The translations under genes and the position numbers were made by a program. Shown here in pieces: positions 1 through 12,523 of a DNA stretch of 60,000 bases. Under the pieces are notes generated by a model. That model was given only the letters and a program-made list of their open reading frames with translations. It was not told the origin of the DNA and searched no databases. The stretch comes from Bugula neritina (Eukaryota; Bryozoa; Gymnolaemata; Cheilostomatida; Bugulidae): positions 8,052,207 through 8,112,206 of the forward strand of contig OZ037767.1 in NCBI GenBank assembly GCA_964035545.1. The letters are read 5' to 3'. The number at the start of each line of letters is the position of its first letter. The first letter of the stretch is position 1.

Positions 1-3000
1 TTGACTGGTGAAACCACTCTGAATGTTAATAAGAAAAATGGTAAAGTGAGTTTTACTGCCACTCAGTTGAATGAAGAGACATTCTACAGATTTCTAGTAT
101 CTCATCATACAGGAAGTTCTGATATGTGTCCTGGACCTGTTATGTCTCTACCTGTGATGACTAAGCCATGTCCAGGTAAGTGCTAACTGTTCTACACAAT
201 AATCTCCCATAGCCTATATACACACGATATGCACACACTGTATTTTGATAGCAGCTCATGTAGATGGCACTTTGGTGGAATAGAAATATATTCTATCACG
301 ATTTTCACAAAATATAGCATAATATACTTTGTTTTTAAGTTACGCTAGGCTTATATAATTTTAAAAATATGTGAGCAATATTTTACTTTCTAGCAACTGC
401 AGTTGATTTTTTATATAGTATATGCCTATATAATTTATTACCTACAATATCTTCTTTTTGTAGCCTAAAGTGACTAAATTAAAATAAATGCTTAGAAAAA
501 GTAATACATGACATGTTTTTCATTTCAGCACCAGATCCTCCATCTGGTATAAAACTAGAAGCTGAAACAAAGCATGGTAAAAAGAAGTGGAAATATACAG
601 CAACATGGGAGGTGAGTAAATTCAAACATCTCTTGAGAACTTGTGTACACATTTGGGCATTATTGAGTATATAGTTCTACTCACACCATTGATGTTGCTT
701 CAACAAATTGTTACTGATGTTAAAAATTCACAAATACCAGCTCTGTTTAACCAGTAACCAAACACTCATGGTTATCACATAACTGGCCTCTTTGTTGATA
801 CTCCTCATTGCTTTGAGATATTTCTAAAATAAAGTACAGTATTTTGATTCTTCAAATGTTCAACAATTCATTTATTCTTTACTAAGAAGTTATTTCGTAT
901 TATTTGTTTTAAAGATTGATAAAAATTACTGTAACTAATTGATTTTTTTTGGCACGCAAGAGTTTAAAATGTAGGTAACTAAAATTGTAAGTTTACTTGT
1001 ATAATCTACCATTGGTAAGGCACACATGCATTCATGCTTGGCAGGTCTTTGTCAAAATTGTCAATACAATATATTCATAGCTTCAATACTAGATACGTGT
1101 ATATACTATATTATTTATGTGCGTTTATATAACAGGCCCCAACAACCATCAATTGTGGTTCTATAAAGAATTATGAATGGAAAATCACTGGAGGGTCAAC
1201 AGAAGTCACAGCTGCAAGAAAGGCTACTTTCACAGCTGATGCTGGAGGAGTTTCCATAACATTCTCAGTCTGGACTATAAATAATGGTAACAAGAAGTCA
1301 GATAAACCAGCTACTCAAACAGTCATCACAGATAGTTTACGTGAGTGAATATGTTTTATGCTTATAATACTTTGAGAAAGCTTCTGCCATCATTGACATT
1401 AAATTCACAAAAGGGAATACTGTGGTGGCTCGTGGAGCTACCAACAGCACAATACGCAGGGTCCCGTATTAAATTCACAAGAGTGCATATACTGTTATTT
1501 TTCGATAAAAATTCTATTTATACAGTTTTTAAATAAAATGGATTGAAAAATTGAAATTTTATTCTTTGATCAAAATGATGTATGATGAATCACCTTTATT
1601 TAGCATTTATATTTAATGACTACATTTTTTCTTAGCTAAAAAACACAATGGCAAAAAATTGAATCTCAATAAATATTTAATCACTTATACTGCTAATGCT
1701 AGTTCGAAATAGACTAATCTTAGTAGGCTAATCTATTCTACAAACACTTTCATTTTTAAGCCAGCAAATAAAGTTTATTTTTCCATCTTCTGCTATATGA
1801 CTAATATAGAATAAAAACCAATATGAGTAGGCAACATAAAATTGAACTCTAAGCTACAAACGTGTTGTTTGAGTGATGATATCTTCTAAGCTTGTTGTTA
1901 AATAAACATAAATCTTACCTATTTATATAAATTATAAAATTTGTTTGGAGAACGTATAAAAAATTATATTAGTAAGAATAATAGATTGTATGCTAAGCAC
2001 TATTTAGAAACATAAACTTTACATATATGTATAAACTATATGCGTCAAAATTACATTAGGGAAAAAGAGTGAGTCATTTGTCCCAACATAGTGTAAAACA
2101 ATTACAATGAAGCATGCTATACTAATTTTCAGCATCTGATGCACCGATGGTAACTTTAATTGGGAAATCAAAAGACTCTGTTACTTTATCCTGGGAATCA
2201 CCACAGAACACTTATGGCAAAATTCTTAAATATCAAGTGAGAGATATTGTTTTGTATTCTACTCTTTCCAAAATTTAAGTTACGAATGAATTGATTGCTC
2301 AGTTTTGTTAAATGATCCTGTTATAGTACAAGTGTACTAATATGGCTGACTGGAAAACTGTCTCTAGCAATACAATGGAACAAGATGTGAAAGAAAGTTA
2401 TAAACCTTATCAGCAAGTGAAGTGTCAAGTTAGAGTGATAAATGAAGCTGGTGAAGGAAAGCCAGGTGAATCCAGCAGCCTTACATCATGTGCAGGTTTG
2501 TATGGTTATTAACATTTAGAACAACAATTTGAAAATAAGAGTTTTTATTATTACTTGGAAATATGCTGTGATATACCCAAAAGGTCATCTTAGTTCTAGC
2601 CCTAAACTTACTTCCAATTAATAAAGAAATTTCTTGTCATATGCCCTAAATTAAGTCAAACTTGAATTGTTTTTGCTAATTATTAAGTTACAATAAAACA
2701 GTACAGCACAATAGTCTGAATTTCATACAATAGACTTATACTTAGGATTGCCATGGTTGGTTTGTAGAATAGGGTCATTCCGTGTCAACTCAACCAATGG
2801 CCCACGCCTTTGCGTCTCAGATTTTGTTCATATTTACACCAAATGAACCTACACATGTCTTGAGTGCTATTCTTGAATATTTCTGGCCTGGCACAAAAAC
2901 CTTTTGAGAAATGAATATTTCCACGAACAAACGTTGGGAAAAATTTTGAGGAAAATTTGCGATTTTTACTTTTAGACTAATTTGTAAACGTCCATATCTC

Positions 3001-6000
3001 CATTATTTTTCTAGACTGAGCCTTGAAATTTGGTGTGTGATTTGATAACACCTATTAATTTGCACTAGTAATAACACCTACTGCAAAATACTTTCTGTGC
3101 ATATATGCTAAGTCATTGAATATTGGCAATTTTTTATGAATTTTGAAAAATTTCGAATATTTGCCACATCACAAAAAGGCATTAATTTTTATTTTACTTC
3201 TATAAATTTTTATCCATGAATAGCTGATTATGGTTACTTTATACTCCTTAATTTGTGTAGTTTTGAAAATAATATTTTCCGAGATATAGACACCCAAAGT
3301 GAAGAAAATGTGAAAATTCGCCCAACTTCACAAGGATGTAACCCGATGTTTGAATACAGTAAAATCTTTCAAACAAGTATTTTCTGTATTGCTATTTAGT
3401 GTATTTTGTAGATTCATAAATTTGGACGTCCTTATATTGTCCAAACTTGAAGTAAATCGCACGGAAAAATGGTATGCGTACGAAAATCGGCAAAATGCAA
3501 TTTTTCAATATAATATGTTGGGATCATACATTTTTATTATTCATATTGTTCAAAATATCAAGTAGATACATATATGTTTCCTATATATGTCAAATCTACT
3601 GAAGATTACGATAAAATCTGATTTGTGTGTAATATCGTAAGAAAAATTCTGCCGATCGGCATTATATGATATTCTCATTAGGTTTCAGATAGCAATTGTT
3701 ATTTCTGTGAGTGAATGGTGTGAAACAGCTGAAATCTTGCTGGAATCAAGTACATTAAGTAGCTGAGGCAAGAGTAGCTTCAAAAAACATACCCAAATAT
3801 AACACCATGGCCCTGAACGCAATAGGCCTAACTAATTCGATGACAGTGGTGTTTAATACATGCCGGAAATAATTGTGGCTTTTGAAACAGATGTGCCTAA
3901 ATATAGCAAAATGGCCCTAACCTCGCCCTAATTTGGTCAGTACTGGTTAAAAAATCAAGTAATTGGCGTCATGCCATGTCCAATGTTCATCATCTTGAGA
4001 AAATTTACAACTCTTTTTTTCATAACTGGAAGCAATGGTCTTCCAACTTTAGTATCTGGTTTGGACAGAACTCCTTTTGCAGTCCTCTGGTTTGCTGTGC
4101 AAGGTAATTGTTGGGTTTTTACATAAGCTGAGAAAGCTTTTTCCTAATACATGATAGCTTTTCACATGTCATCTCAGCTTGTTATGCTTTTCCATTTTCA
4201 TTATAGCTAATACACAAAAGCTAACTTTTTACGACTATAAAGACCCAGCAGTTTTTCTCTTATCCAGACTTGCATTTCACACTTGTACTGGCAACTTGTA
4301 ACTCATGAGATAACATTTTTTTACGTTGCTATTTCTTCAGTCTGCTACTATAATAAATATTTATTTCTCTAACTTAAAACACAACGATAATTGTTTGCTC
4401 CAAATTCTATAGATGTCTTATCAATGGTCCAGCTTTCTGGTGCCAATGTCAATAACTGGACCTTCTTTTGTCCCAAAGAAACTTTCACCTTATTCAAGGA
4501 ACATATTGATATGTTCAAATCTTTATGATTATTAGGCTTTATACAGGCATTTGTTGATTCTGGATAGAGTTCTTCTCCCTCTATACTTGCAACTGTGGAC
4601 ACCTTCTTAGCAATGACCTCCTCCACTTGATTCTGTTTTTTTTCCCATAGTTCACTTTACTGGAAGGGCTAATTTTTAGGGCTCTCCTGGTATAATTCTA
4701 CTCCTTTGAACTGTAGAAACTGAGAGAAACTGTGCAATATTAATTGCTTTAAAAATAGATGAGCTCTCAGAATACTCTCAGGAAACTAAAAGTGATGCAT
4801 TTCTTGAAGTTGAGAAAGAGGCACAGACACTCAACACTGGAATGACAAAAATGGGAGCTTCTTCCTTGAAAGTTGCAAAAATTACCCCATCCAGTAAAGT
4901 GAGCTATAGGAAAAAAACGAAATAAAGTGCAGGAGGTCATTACTGAAAAGGTAGAAACAGTCTTTGGCATAGATGGAGAAGAACTCCACCCAGAAGCAAC
5001 AAATGTCTGTATGAAGCGTAGTAATCATAAAGATTTGAACAAATTGATGATCCTTGATCCTTGAATAAGGATGCGAAAGTTTTCTTGTGACTAGAGAGGG
5101 TCCAGTTATTGACATTAGCACGAAAAGCTGGATCACCGATAGAACAGCCATAGAATCTGGAGCAAACAATTACCTTGTACAGCAAACCAGGGGACTGCAA
5201 AAGGAGTTCTGTCCGAACCAGATACTAAAGTTGGAAGACCATTCTCTCCACATTTAAAAGAAAAAGTTGTAGATTTTTTCAGGATGATGAATATTATTCT
5301 TAGCCTGGGAAAATTACTAACCTGATTAGGGTGCGAACCAATCTGCTATATTTAGGCACATCTGTTTCAAAAGCCACAATTATTTCCGGCATGTATTAAA
5401 CACCACTGTCATCGAATTAGTTAGGCCTATTGCGTTCAGGGCCATGGTGTTATATTTGGGTATGTTTTTTGAAGCTACTCTTGCCTCAGCTACTTAATGT
5501 ACTTGATTCCAGCAAGATTTCAGCTGTTTCACACCATTCACTCACAGAAATAACAATTGCTATCTGAAACCTAATGAGAATATCATATAATGCCGATCGG
5601 CAGAATTTTTCTTACGATATTACACACAAATCAGATTTTATCGTAATCTTCAGTAGATTTGACATATATAGGAAACATATATGTATCTACTTGATATTTT
5701 GAACAAATTGAATAATAAAAATGTATGATCCCAACATATAATATTGAAAAATTGCATTTTGCCGATTTTCGTACGCATACCATTTTTCCGTGCGATTTAC
5801 TTCAAGTTTGGACAATATAAGGACGTCCAAATTTATGAATCTACAAAATACACTAAATGACGTTACAGAAAATACTTGTTTGAAAGATTTTACTGTATTC
5901 AAACATCGGGTTACATCCTTGTGAAGTTGGGCGAATTTTCACATTTTCTTCACTTTGGGTGTCTATATCTCGGAAAATATTATTTTCAAAACTACACAAA

Positions 6001-6838
6001 TTAAGGAGTATAAAGTAACCATAATCAGCTATTTATGGATAAAAATTTATGGAAGTAAAATAAAAATTAATGCCTTTTGTGATGTGGCAAATATTCGAAA
6101 TTTTTCAAAATTCATAAAAAAATGCCAATATTCAATGGCTTAGCATATATGCACACAAAGTATTTTGCAGTATGTGTTATTACTAGTGCAAATTGATAGG
6201 TGTTATCAAATCACACACCAGATTTTAAGGCTCAGTCTAGAAAAATAATGGAGATATGGACGTTTACAAATTAGTCTAAAAGTAAAAATCGCAAATTTTC
6301 CTCAAAATTTTTCCCAACCTTTGTTCGTGGAAATATTCATTTCTCAAAAAGTTTTTGTGCCAGGCCAGAAATATTCAAGAATAGTACTCAGGACATGTGT
6401 AGGTCCATTTGGTGTAAATATGAACAAAATCTGAGACGCAAAGGCGTGGGACTTTCTGAAATTTGGTTGATTTGACACGGAATGACCCAATAGCTAATTG
6501 ACAGAATGCCTGGTTATGTTATAGTTTACATAACTTTATACTATGCAACAGTTCTATGATATTTAGTTCAGAAAATTTGTGTATTACATCATTTTTACAT
6601 GTGTGTAACAATTTATAATTTTTAGCACCCAAATTTGGTGGAGAAATAAATTATATGGATGAGTATATTTATCAAAATAACTGGAAAAGCTACAGAAAAG
6701 TTACCATTAATGAGAAACAGGTATGTGAATGCAGTTATACTGTAGTATTATTCAATACGGTATTAGGAGTTTAGCCGTTGAAAACATTTCCCCAGTTAGA
6801 TATGTTAGAAATAATGATTTGTCATGTTACTTGTAGTG

Positions 6839-6917
<79 letters not shown>

Positions 6918-7962
6918 CTATTAGAATATTCTGAGTCAGTGTGGACCGAAGAATACTGCTGGACTCAGATTCAGAATGACAAGTTCACCTCAGCTGAAGT
7001 TCAGTAACCAAAATGTTTTCTCTAATCTGATGCCCAGCACCTTCTACCAGTTTGAGGTAGAGGCTAGAAATGAACAAAACAAAACTTTTATGAAAACTCT
7101 AACAGTTTTCACTAAAAGCATTGGTAAGATTTCTTTTTTCAACTACAGATAATACACGGCACCATTTAGCACTTTTGTGAGTATGGATATTGAGGACAGG
7201 TTTTCAATCACATCATAAAATCAATAGTGAAAATTATTTTGTAGAACTTTAATTGCTTTAAAACTATTTTTTTATTTTCATCGGTCGGGTTGATATTCAT
7301 TTATCCAGCCTTTGAGAGCCAAAAGAGACACTTTCTAACTATGCATTTATACAATTACATAAGTACGTTAGGACTTTGATATAAATATAATCAATCTATC
7401 TGTAATTTGTTTTAGAGCCAAGAACTCCACCCAGCATTACTCTAGAATCGCTTAAAGACAACTGCATAAATGTAACTCTAAACAAGCCTGAAAAATACAC
7501 AGGAGAAATTACCTATTATTTAGTGAGTGAGGTCGCAATTATGACACACTGTGGTCTATGTTAATTATATATGGATTCATTCAGCAGTAGCTTATTTTAC
7601 AATCTAATAAAAATTAAGGTTGTAACTTTTTATCAAATTTCTACTTATTAGTGATTTTTAATCTTTTTTATGGCTAGTAAATCATTGTAATAACACCTAT
7701 AAAGTAATTAGTTCATATATGTTTGTGTACAATGCACAGTCTGATGATGAAAGAAATACTTTTTTGTAGATTGAATGTAACTACAATAACACAGCTGGTT
7801 TCATACCAATAGAAAACTTAACATCAACCAATCAGGGTAAAGAAAAGACTTCTATATGTAATCTAACCTCTGCTTCTGTGATAGAATGCACAGCTCAAGC
7901 TGTTTCAGTATATGCAGCAAGTCCAGTCAGTCCAGCAGCAACTACTGTTACTGAACTCATCT
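1..7962 (+). CDS. Copy A exons for FN3-like modules 1 (end) to 5
   Basis: Nine exons (<1..175 to 7770..7962). After the partial first module, each module is two exons with a phase-0 intron inside and phase-1 introns outside. FN3-3 is the most recognisable: a buried Trp in VTLSW and the late Asn-Glu-Ala-Gly-Glu stretch of the F-G strands. FN3-4 contains a YQFEVEARNE strand. FN3-2 is more divergent and could be called Ig-like. Sequence is close to the copy B exons with scattered amino-acid changes and no stops. Confidence 0.8.
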
Positions 7963-10900
7963 GTAAGTACTGTATAATGTAGCATTTCATTCAAACAATC
8001 GTTTCATATAAACCAACTTAAATGTAATGGGTTAATATTATCAACCAGTCTTGCATTAAATAGGATCATTCTGACATCAGTCAGTTATAGCTCTGCACCT
8101 CACCTTCCTTTATTCAAGGCACCACTAAACACCAAGGGGTACCAAACCCAATGCAGACAAGAATACTGTTGCTTGTAGTTTTTTATTCAGTCATAAAATT
8201 ACTTCATCTAAGCCAAAGTGCTCTACAATGCAATAGCCTGAACTTTATAACTTTGTATTGAGATTCTAGGATGCAGCACAATTTTAAGAATTTGATTATT
8301 GTTTTATAACTTCTTTTAACTAGTAATTGTGATGAAAAATTCATTTTATTGAATTACAAATTGTTCTCTTTAAATTGCTGCAACTCTTCAATTTCCTTAA
8401 ACATTATTCATAATTTTAGTCAAGACTAAAGCGCTATTCCCTGAGCCTGCAGTGACTTTAAGAAAAGTTACTATTACCATTGTACCAGTTCAGGCAGAAT
8501 TAGTGAAGATAAGGTGATTATTTGTTATTTCATAAAAGCTATTATACAATAATGAGCATAGTATAATATAAAGTATATTATGCTCATTATTGTATATACT
8601 CAGATGGTATGATGGCAACGTTTCCTTTGTGAAAACAGCCATCATTTTTAATTCTGCAAGCTGGCATTGTTAATTATATTGCAATGTAATCTCCAGTTTC
8701 TGAAATTATTGGTGATGTTGAAAGTTTTTTTCAACTCTTGTATCGAGGATATAGGTATCATAATTAGCTTAACTGTGAAATAGCTAGATTCTATCATCTA
8801 CCATCTAAACTCTAAATCATTTTTCAAAAACTGCTACAATGTAATAAAATAAGATAGCCAAAACCTTTCTTGCTAATTTACTGATACAAGCAAGCAGGTT
8901 TACAATATGGTATTGATGGACTGAAAATGAAAATTTTAACACATTATAGCTTTTATTACTTGGTTTCTTTCGGTGAATTTTTTACAGGTCCTTCTTGATA
9001 CTGGTTCAAAGAAAGGTCAGGAGTAAGAGAGCGGTATCTAGTAGTAACTGTATCCCATCTTCTGACTCCAAGTCAGTATCTAGAGCAAGTCTTACTCTCA
9101 CTCAAAGTTGTTACATAACAGCTGAGATACTGGCTAATGACACAAAGCTCTCTACTCCTTGTGGATATGACTTCACTGTTGGAGATGGAAATAGTTACAA
9201 TGGCTACATAAATACCAAACTAACTTCAGCAACGGAGTACGATGTGTGGATAGCTATTACCTGGGTACCCAATGTAAGTTATTAAAAGTTATGTATATTT
9301 TATAACTGAAATATTTGCAAAGATTAGTGTCAATCAAAATGAGAACAATTTATTAAAAAAATTTAAATTCGAAATTATAAAATTTTGCTTTTACAGGGAG
9401 TTTTGGTAAAGTTCTGAAACAGGAGGAGCAAAGCATAGTTTTCTTGTAATTATATTTGGATAGGTTTTAATTTTAATTGAAATACCATACAAAATTATTT
9501 TATAGTACAAGCAAAAAATGGAATAATTCAATACATATATATCCATGTATGTATGGCATGCTCTATCTTTTAAAATGAGCTTCTTAAATTAATTTTGTTG
9601 AAACTGACAGTCGCAAAATGCAGTTTGAATATTGTGATAAATATTCAATATATATGCAATTAAAATAGATCTGTCACATAGCATTAGTTTGAACTTTAGT
9701 TATATAGTTAATGAGACTCGTTAAAGATGTGAACCTAATTGTTTAATTCTAATACTTTATTGAATGAAAAAACATCATGGAGTTCAACTTTTCCAAAAAA
9801 AAATAGACAAAAATAAACAAAACATTTTCAAATTTCTATTTTCAATAATTGACACTAATAAAAAATAAAAACAATAAACAATTAGCAACAAAATGTTTTA
9901 AGTTGCAAACAACAGAAAGCTACTTAGTAAAATAACTGGCAATAAAATTACCCTTACATGGAAATCTTTAGATCTTATAACATCTTTTTTAAATTTACAG
10001 TTTATATTGCTGAAATTGGAGATAAATTTAGTCGGCTGAGTAGAAGTTTGCAATTCAACATCTTTTACCTCACACCGTAACTGTTTGAACATGTTCCTAC
10101 TTTTTCATAAACTTTAAAGCTAAACTTTGTTAGTGATAAGTTTTTTGCTGGATTGCTGGGGTTGGCTAAATTTTTAATCAGTTTCCTTGCATCTTAAAAG
10201 GTTTTGTGAGAACAGAGATAAAGCTTGACTATTATTTGCATGTGTGCATTTGTGTCAGCAAGTAAGAGTTCTGTTTTCAAAGTTAGACGTAGTAATTTGC
10301 CACTATTTGCAAACATAACTGTTAATTCTATTTATTTGGAAGCATTTCTATTGAGACCCTTCATAGACAACTCGTTTTAGTGTTTTCGCAGAAAGGCTGT
10401 TTTGTATTAGGCTGTTGTTTTTCATTGTTTTTTTATTCTGTCTACCAAAAATATGCTTTTTTATGTAATTATAGACTGTATCGTAGTTTACATTTACAGG
10501 GTTCTACTGATGAGTATGTCAAAGTTATTAGTGAAGGGCACAGCTTTAAAGGTGTGTAATTCAGTTTATAAATTCATATTTTTACTCAAGTCTACTCAAT
10601 ATATTGTAGTGAATTTCTCAATTCACTATATCATGTGGGTCGACTTATACAAAGCTACTACACCAGGTTATTTACGTTATAACAAGTTTATTATTTACAA
10701 GATACAATAATTGAATTACTACTAACATGAATTGTACGATTACATAACACTGAGCACTTGGCACACAACTACTCTAAGCTTAGTCCCAAGCTGCTCTGCC
10801 CGGCTAGCTACTTAGCGTGCTTCCACTACTGTAGCTAGCTCCACCTGCTATCAATTAACAGTCCTTCCTGATTGGCTGGTATTAGTGGTGCCACTGTCGA

Positions 10901-12245
10901 CCATAAGATGTATGTCGGCTGGAAGTCGATATAGTCGACCTCCACAATAAGATAACATAGAGTCAACCCTTTCGATATATAAACTAATTGTTAATTGCAC
11001 TACTGAAATCCATTACCATATCATACAGATAAAGGAATTTTACAGACAGCGTTTACTATATGCTTCTATTGATCATGTGTTCTAATATCTATATAAAGAC
11101 ATATAGATAATAATTCTGTTTCATTTAACTAGTGTGAGTTGAACAAACAACACTGCAAATTATTCAGACAAAAATTTTAAAGATGATCTGAAAAAACTAG
11201 CTGTTTTTTTAAAGTTTCAACAGTTATGTGACTTCAATGTTAATTAATAATATTCCTTGTTGAGTTTACATCCCATATTTCTACTGAATGTATAGTTCAG
11301 TTGGTTGTGGCTAATTTTTCTGGTTTAATAAATGATACTTATTATAGACAAATTAACACACATCTATATATGCGTGTGTGTGTGGCTCATGTGCATGTGC
11401 TTATGTGCGCGTGCATGTTGTGCGTGTCTAGTTTGTTTACTCACCTATTGCTGCTATTTGATAGAATTGCTACATGTAGCTCTTTAATTTTAACTGATTG
11501 TAGTTCCTTCTACCACATGCTCAAACCCACCTGCTAGAGTTGGTACTAAGTCACCTACAAGAGATTCAGTGAAGATTGGAGAATCTATACTTTATCAATG
11601 TAAAGAAGGAAAACATCAAGTAGGGGGAGACTGTCACCTACACTGTGTGTTGAATACTGAGTTGGTTACTGAATGGAAAGGGGAACCAATGATCTGTGAA
11701 GACAGTACAGATTTCAACTCAAGTAAGACAATTCATGCATATAAACTAGCTATTACAGGTATTTTGTGCACGAGCTAAACAACTTTTTTACAAAGCACAT
11801 ATTATATAAAATCTATAACGGGATGTTGTGCAATGCAATATTTGTTTAAATAATGAATGCTATAACATATTTCATAAAATTCTATTTTTGTTAGAAAAAT
11901 TTATTCTTGTCAAAATGTTGTTACTAATTTTTTTTAGATTCGCCTATTGTGATTGGACTATCAGTTGGCCTGTCCTTAGCACTAGTAGTAATAATGGTCC
12001 TCACTGGTGTAAATATTATGTTAATTAGAAAGCAGTCTGTAAAAAATGATGAAAGCATTCGCACACCTCCTGCAGAAGATAGAAGCAATAAGTTAGAATA
12101 TGATATAGTCTCTCCCACTGTGTCTGCTACTGCTAACCAACCCGTTTATATTAATAAAACATTTGAAAAAGAAGATGAGAGCTATGAAGTGCTGCAAGAC
12201 CAACCAACTGCTCCTGATAATGTTTATGCAGAAGTTTCCAATTAA
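1..12245 (+). CDS. Receptor copy A, 3' part: FN3 array, membrane-proximal, sushi, TM, tyrosine tail
   Basis: Partial gene; its 5' half lies before the window. Exons read by splice sites and homology to copy B: <1..175, 529..611, 1136..1340, 2133..2236, 2327..2495, 6626..6720, 6925..7123, 7416..7522, 7770..7962, 8420..8513, 8988..9273, 10500..10551, 11504..11722, 11938..12245. All introns are GT-AG, phases agree, and the joined frame is open for 762 codons to TAA at 12243. Order: end of FN3-1, FN3-2 to FN3-5, a membrane-proximal module like that of type IIb receptor tyrosine phosphatases, sushi, TM helix, short tail. It should act at the plasma membrane as an adhesion or recognition receptor (inference). 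No phosphatase domain follows. The intron between 2495 and 6626 has swallowed a 3.7 kb foldback element, yet flanking splice sites are intact. It may be functional; expression is unknown. Confidence 0.85.
1421..1470 (+). mobile_element. 50-bp scrap of a Gypsy-1-family LTR
   Basis: Begins TGTGGTGGCTCGTGG and matches the native 5' end of the Gypsy-1 LTR (reverse complement of 44796..44845 and of the solo LTR end near 41203). It sits in an intron of copy A and is absent from copy B. The 13-mer ATTAAATTCACAA occurs on both sides (1398..1410 and 1468..1480), so it may be a microhomology patch rather than a normal integration. Confidence 0.7.
2772..6488. mobile_element. 3.7 kb palindromic foldback DNA transposon
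   Basis: Starts GGGTCATTCCGTGTCAA and ends with its reverse complement. The outer arms (about 2772..3908 and 5343..6488) are near-identical inverted copies. Homology continues inward, with indels, to about 4665 and 4888, leaving a short spacer. A 4-bp duplication AATA flanks it (2768..2771, 6489..6492), and copy B has the matching empty site near 33285. It lies in an intron of receptor copy A. It has no intact transposase, so it is non-autonomous. The family is unassigned. Confidence 0.85.
4369..5300. pseudogene. Two mirror-image, decayed transposase-like fragments inside the foldback
   Basis: On the minus strand, 4369..4626 is an open 85-codon stretch containing LLTLAPESWTIDK and a Gly-Ala-Asn-Asn-Tyr end. 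On the plus strand, 4780..5300 gives a related but broken peptide (EVITEKVETVFGIDGEEL, later KVGRPFSPHLKEKVVDFF) in shifting frames with stops. They are therefore two inverted copies of one ORF. The motifs resemble an uncharacterised multi-copy invertebrate transposon protein that I recall, but I cannot name the superfamily. Confidence 0.5.
6839..6915. repeat. (TA)n microsatellite in intron of copy A
   Basis: About 77 bp of TA repeats with one G interruption, directly before the acceptor of the exon at 6925. Copy B has no repeat at this place. Confidence 0.95.
8420..10551 (+). CDS. Copy A membrane-proximal module (RPTP type IIb-like) with R-S-K-R site
   Basis: Exons 8420..8513, 8988..9273 and 10500..10551 (phases 1, 2, 0, 1). 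The translation carries VTIVPVQAELVKI, then a basic R-S-K-R-A site, a Cys-containing loop, then FTVGD and a Tyr-Asn-Gly-Tyr motif. This order matches the membrane-proximal part of MAM/Ig/FN3 receptor phosphatases, where furin-type cleavage leaves two associated chains. The family comparison is from memory. Confidence 0.7.
10605..10946. mobile_element. Probable solo LTR (TG...CA), copy A only
   Basis: The block begins TGTAGTGAATTTC, ends GTCGACCTCCACA, has higher GC than its surroundings, and is missing from the corresponding part of copy B (about 38290). Its end resembles the CCACA end of the Gypsy-1 LTR but the body differs. The flanks (ATAT / ATAA) do not give a perfect target duplication, so the limits are provisional. 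It begins 53 bp after the exon ending at 10551. Confidence 0.5.
11504..12245 (+). CDS. Copy A sushi exon and TM/tail exon
   Basis: Exon 11504..11722 encodes a sushi/CCP-like module with five Cys; exon 11938..12245 encodes the TM helix (IVIGLSVGLSLALVVIMVL, with G-x3-G) and a tail with LEYDIV, VYINK, SYEVL and VYAEV tyrosine motifs, ending at TAA. A Ser-Pro pair precedes the helix where copy B has Ser-Ser. Confidence 0.85.
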
Positions 12246-12523
12246 TTTTCATTCAAAGGTTTTTAAGGTTACCAAAATTTTCTGATATTTTTCAAATCAA
12301 AATCTGGATTTTTTTTTGCTGTCAACGCATCAAATAGATTCTATAATTTCTAAACTTTCTCAGGCTAGCAGAAAAAGCACTAGGAGACAGAAGGTCTTGA
12401 TTTTTGTCATTTTACAATATTGTAAATTTGATGTTCTGTCAATTGACTTTTTACAGCTGACTCAGTTCTGTAGACCTTGTGAGTAAATATTTTAGCGTCT
12501 AAATTATATCATTAAAAAATAAA
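12246..12523 (+). terminator. Copy A 3' UTR with poly(A) signal
   Basis: AT-rich sequence after the stop. An AATAAA lies at 12518..12523 and is conserved in copy B (39701..39706), making it the best candidate cleavage signal. The 3' end itself is not visible. Confidence 0.5.

Noticed and set aside
3350-3565. Mirror-image 71-codon ORFs at 3350..3565 (+) and 5687..5902 (-)
   Set aside because: They lie in the foldback arms, have no recognisable motif, and their duplication simply follows from the inverted repeat.
4108-4387. Possible intron inside the foldback left arm, absent from the right arm
   Set aside because: There is a GT after CAAG but no AG at the other edge; more likely a simple indel between the arms.
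4767-5200. Overlapping minus-strand ORFs in the foldback centre
   Set aside because: They read the wrong strand of the decayed transposase-like fragment.
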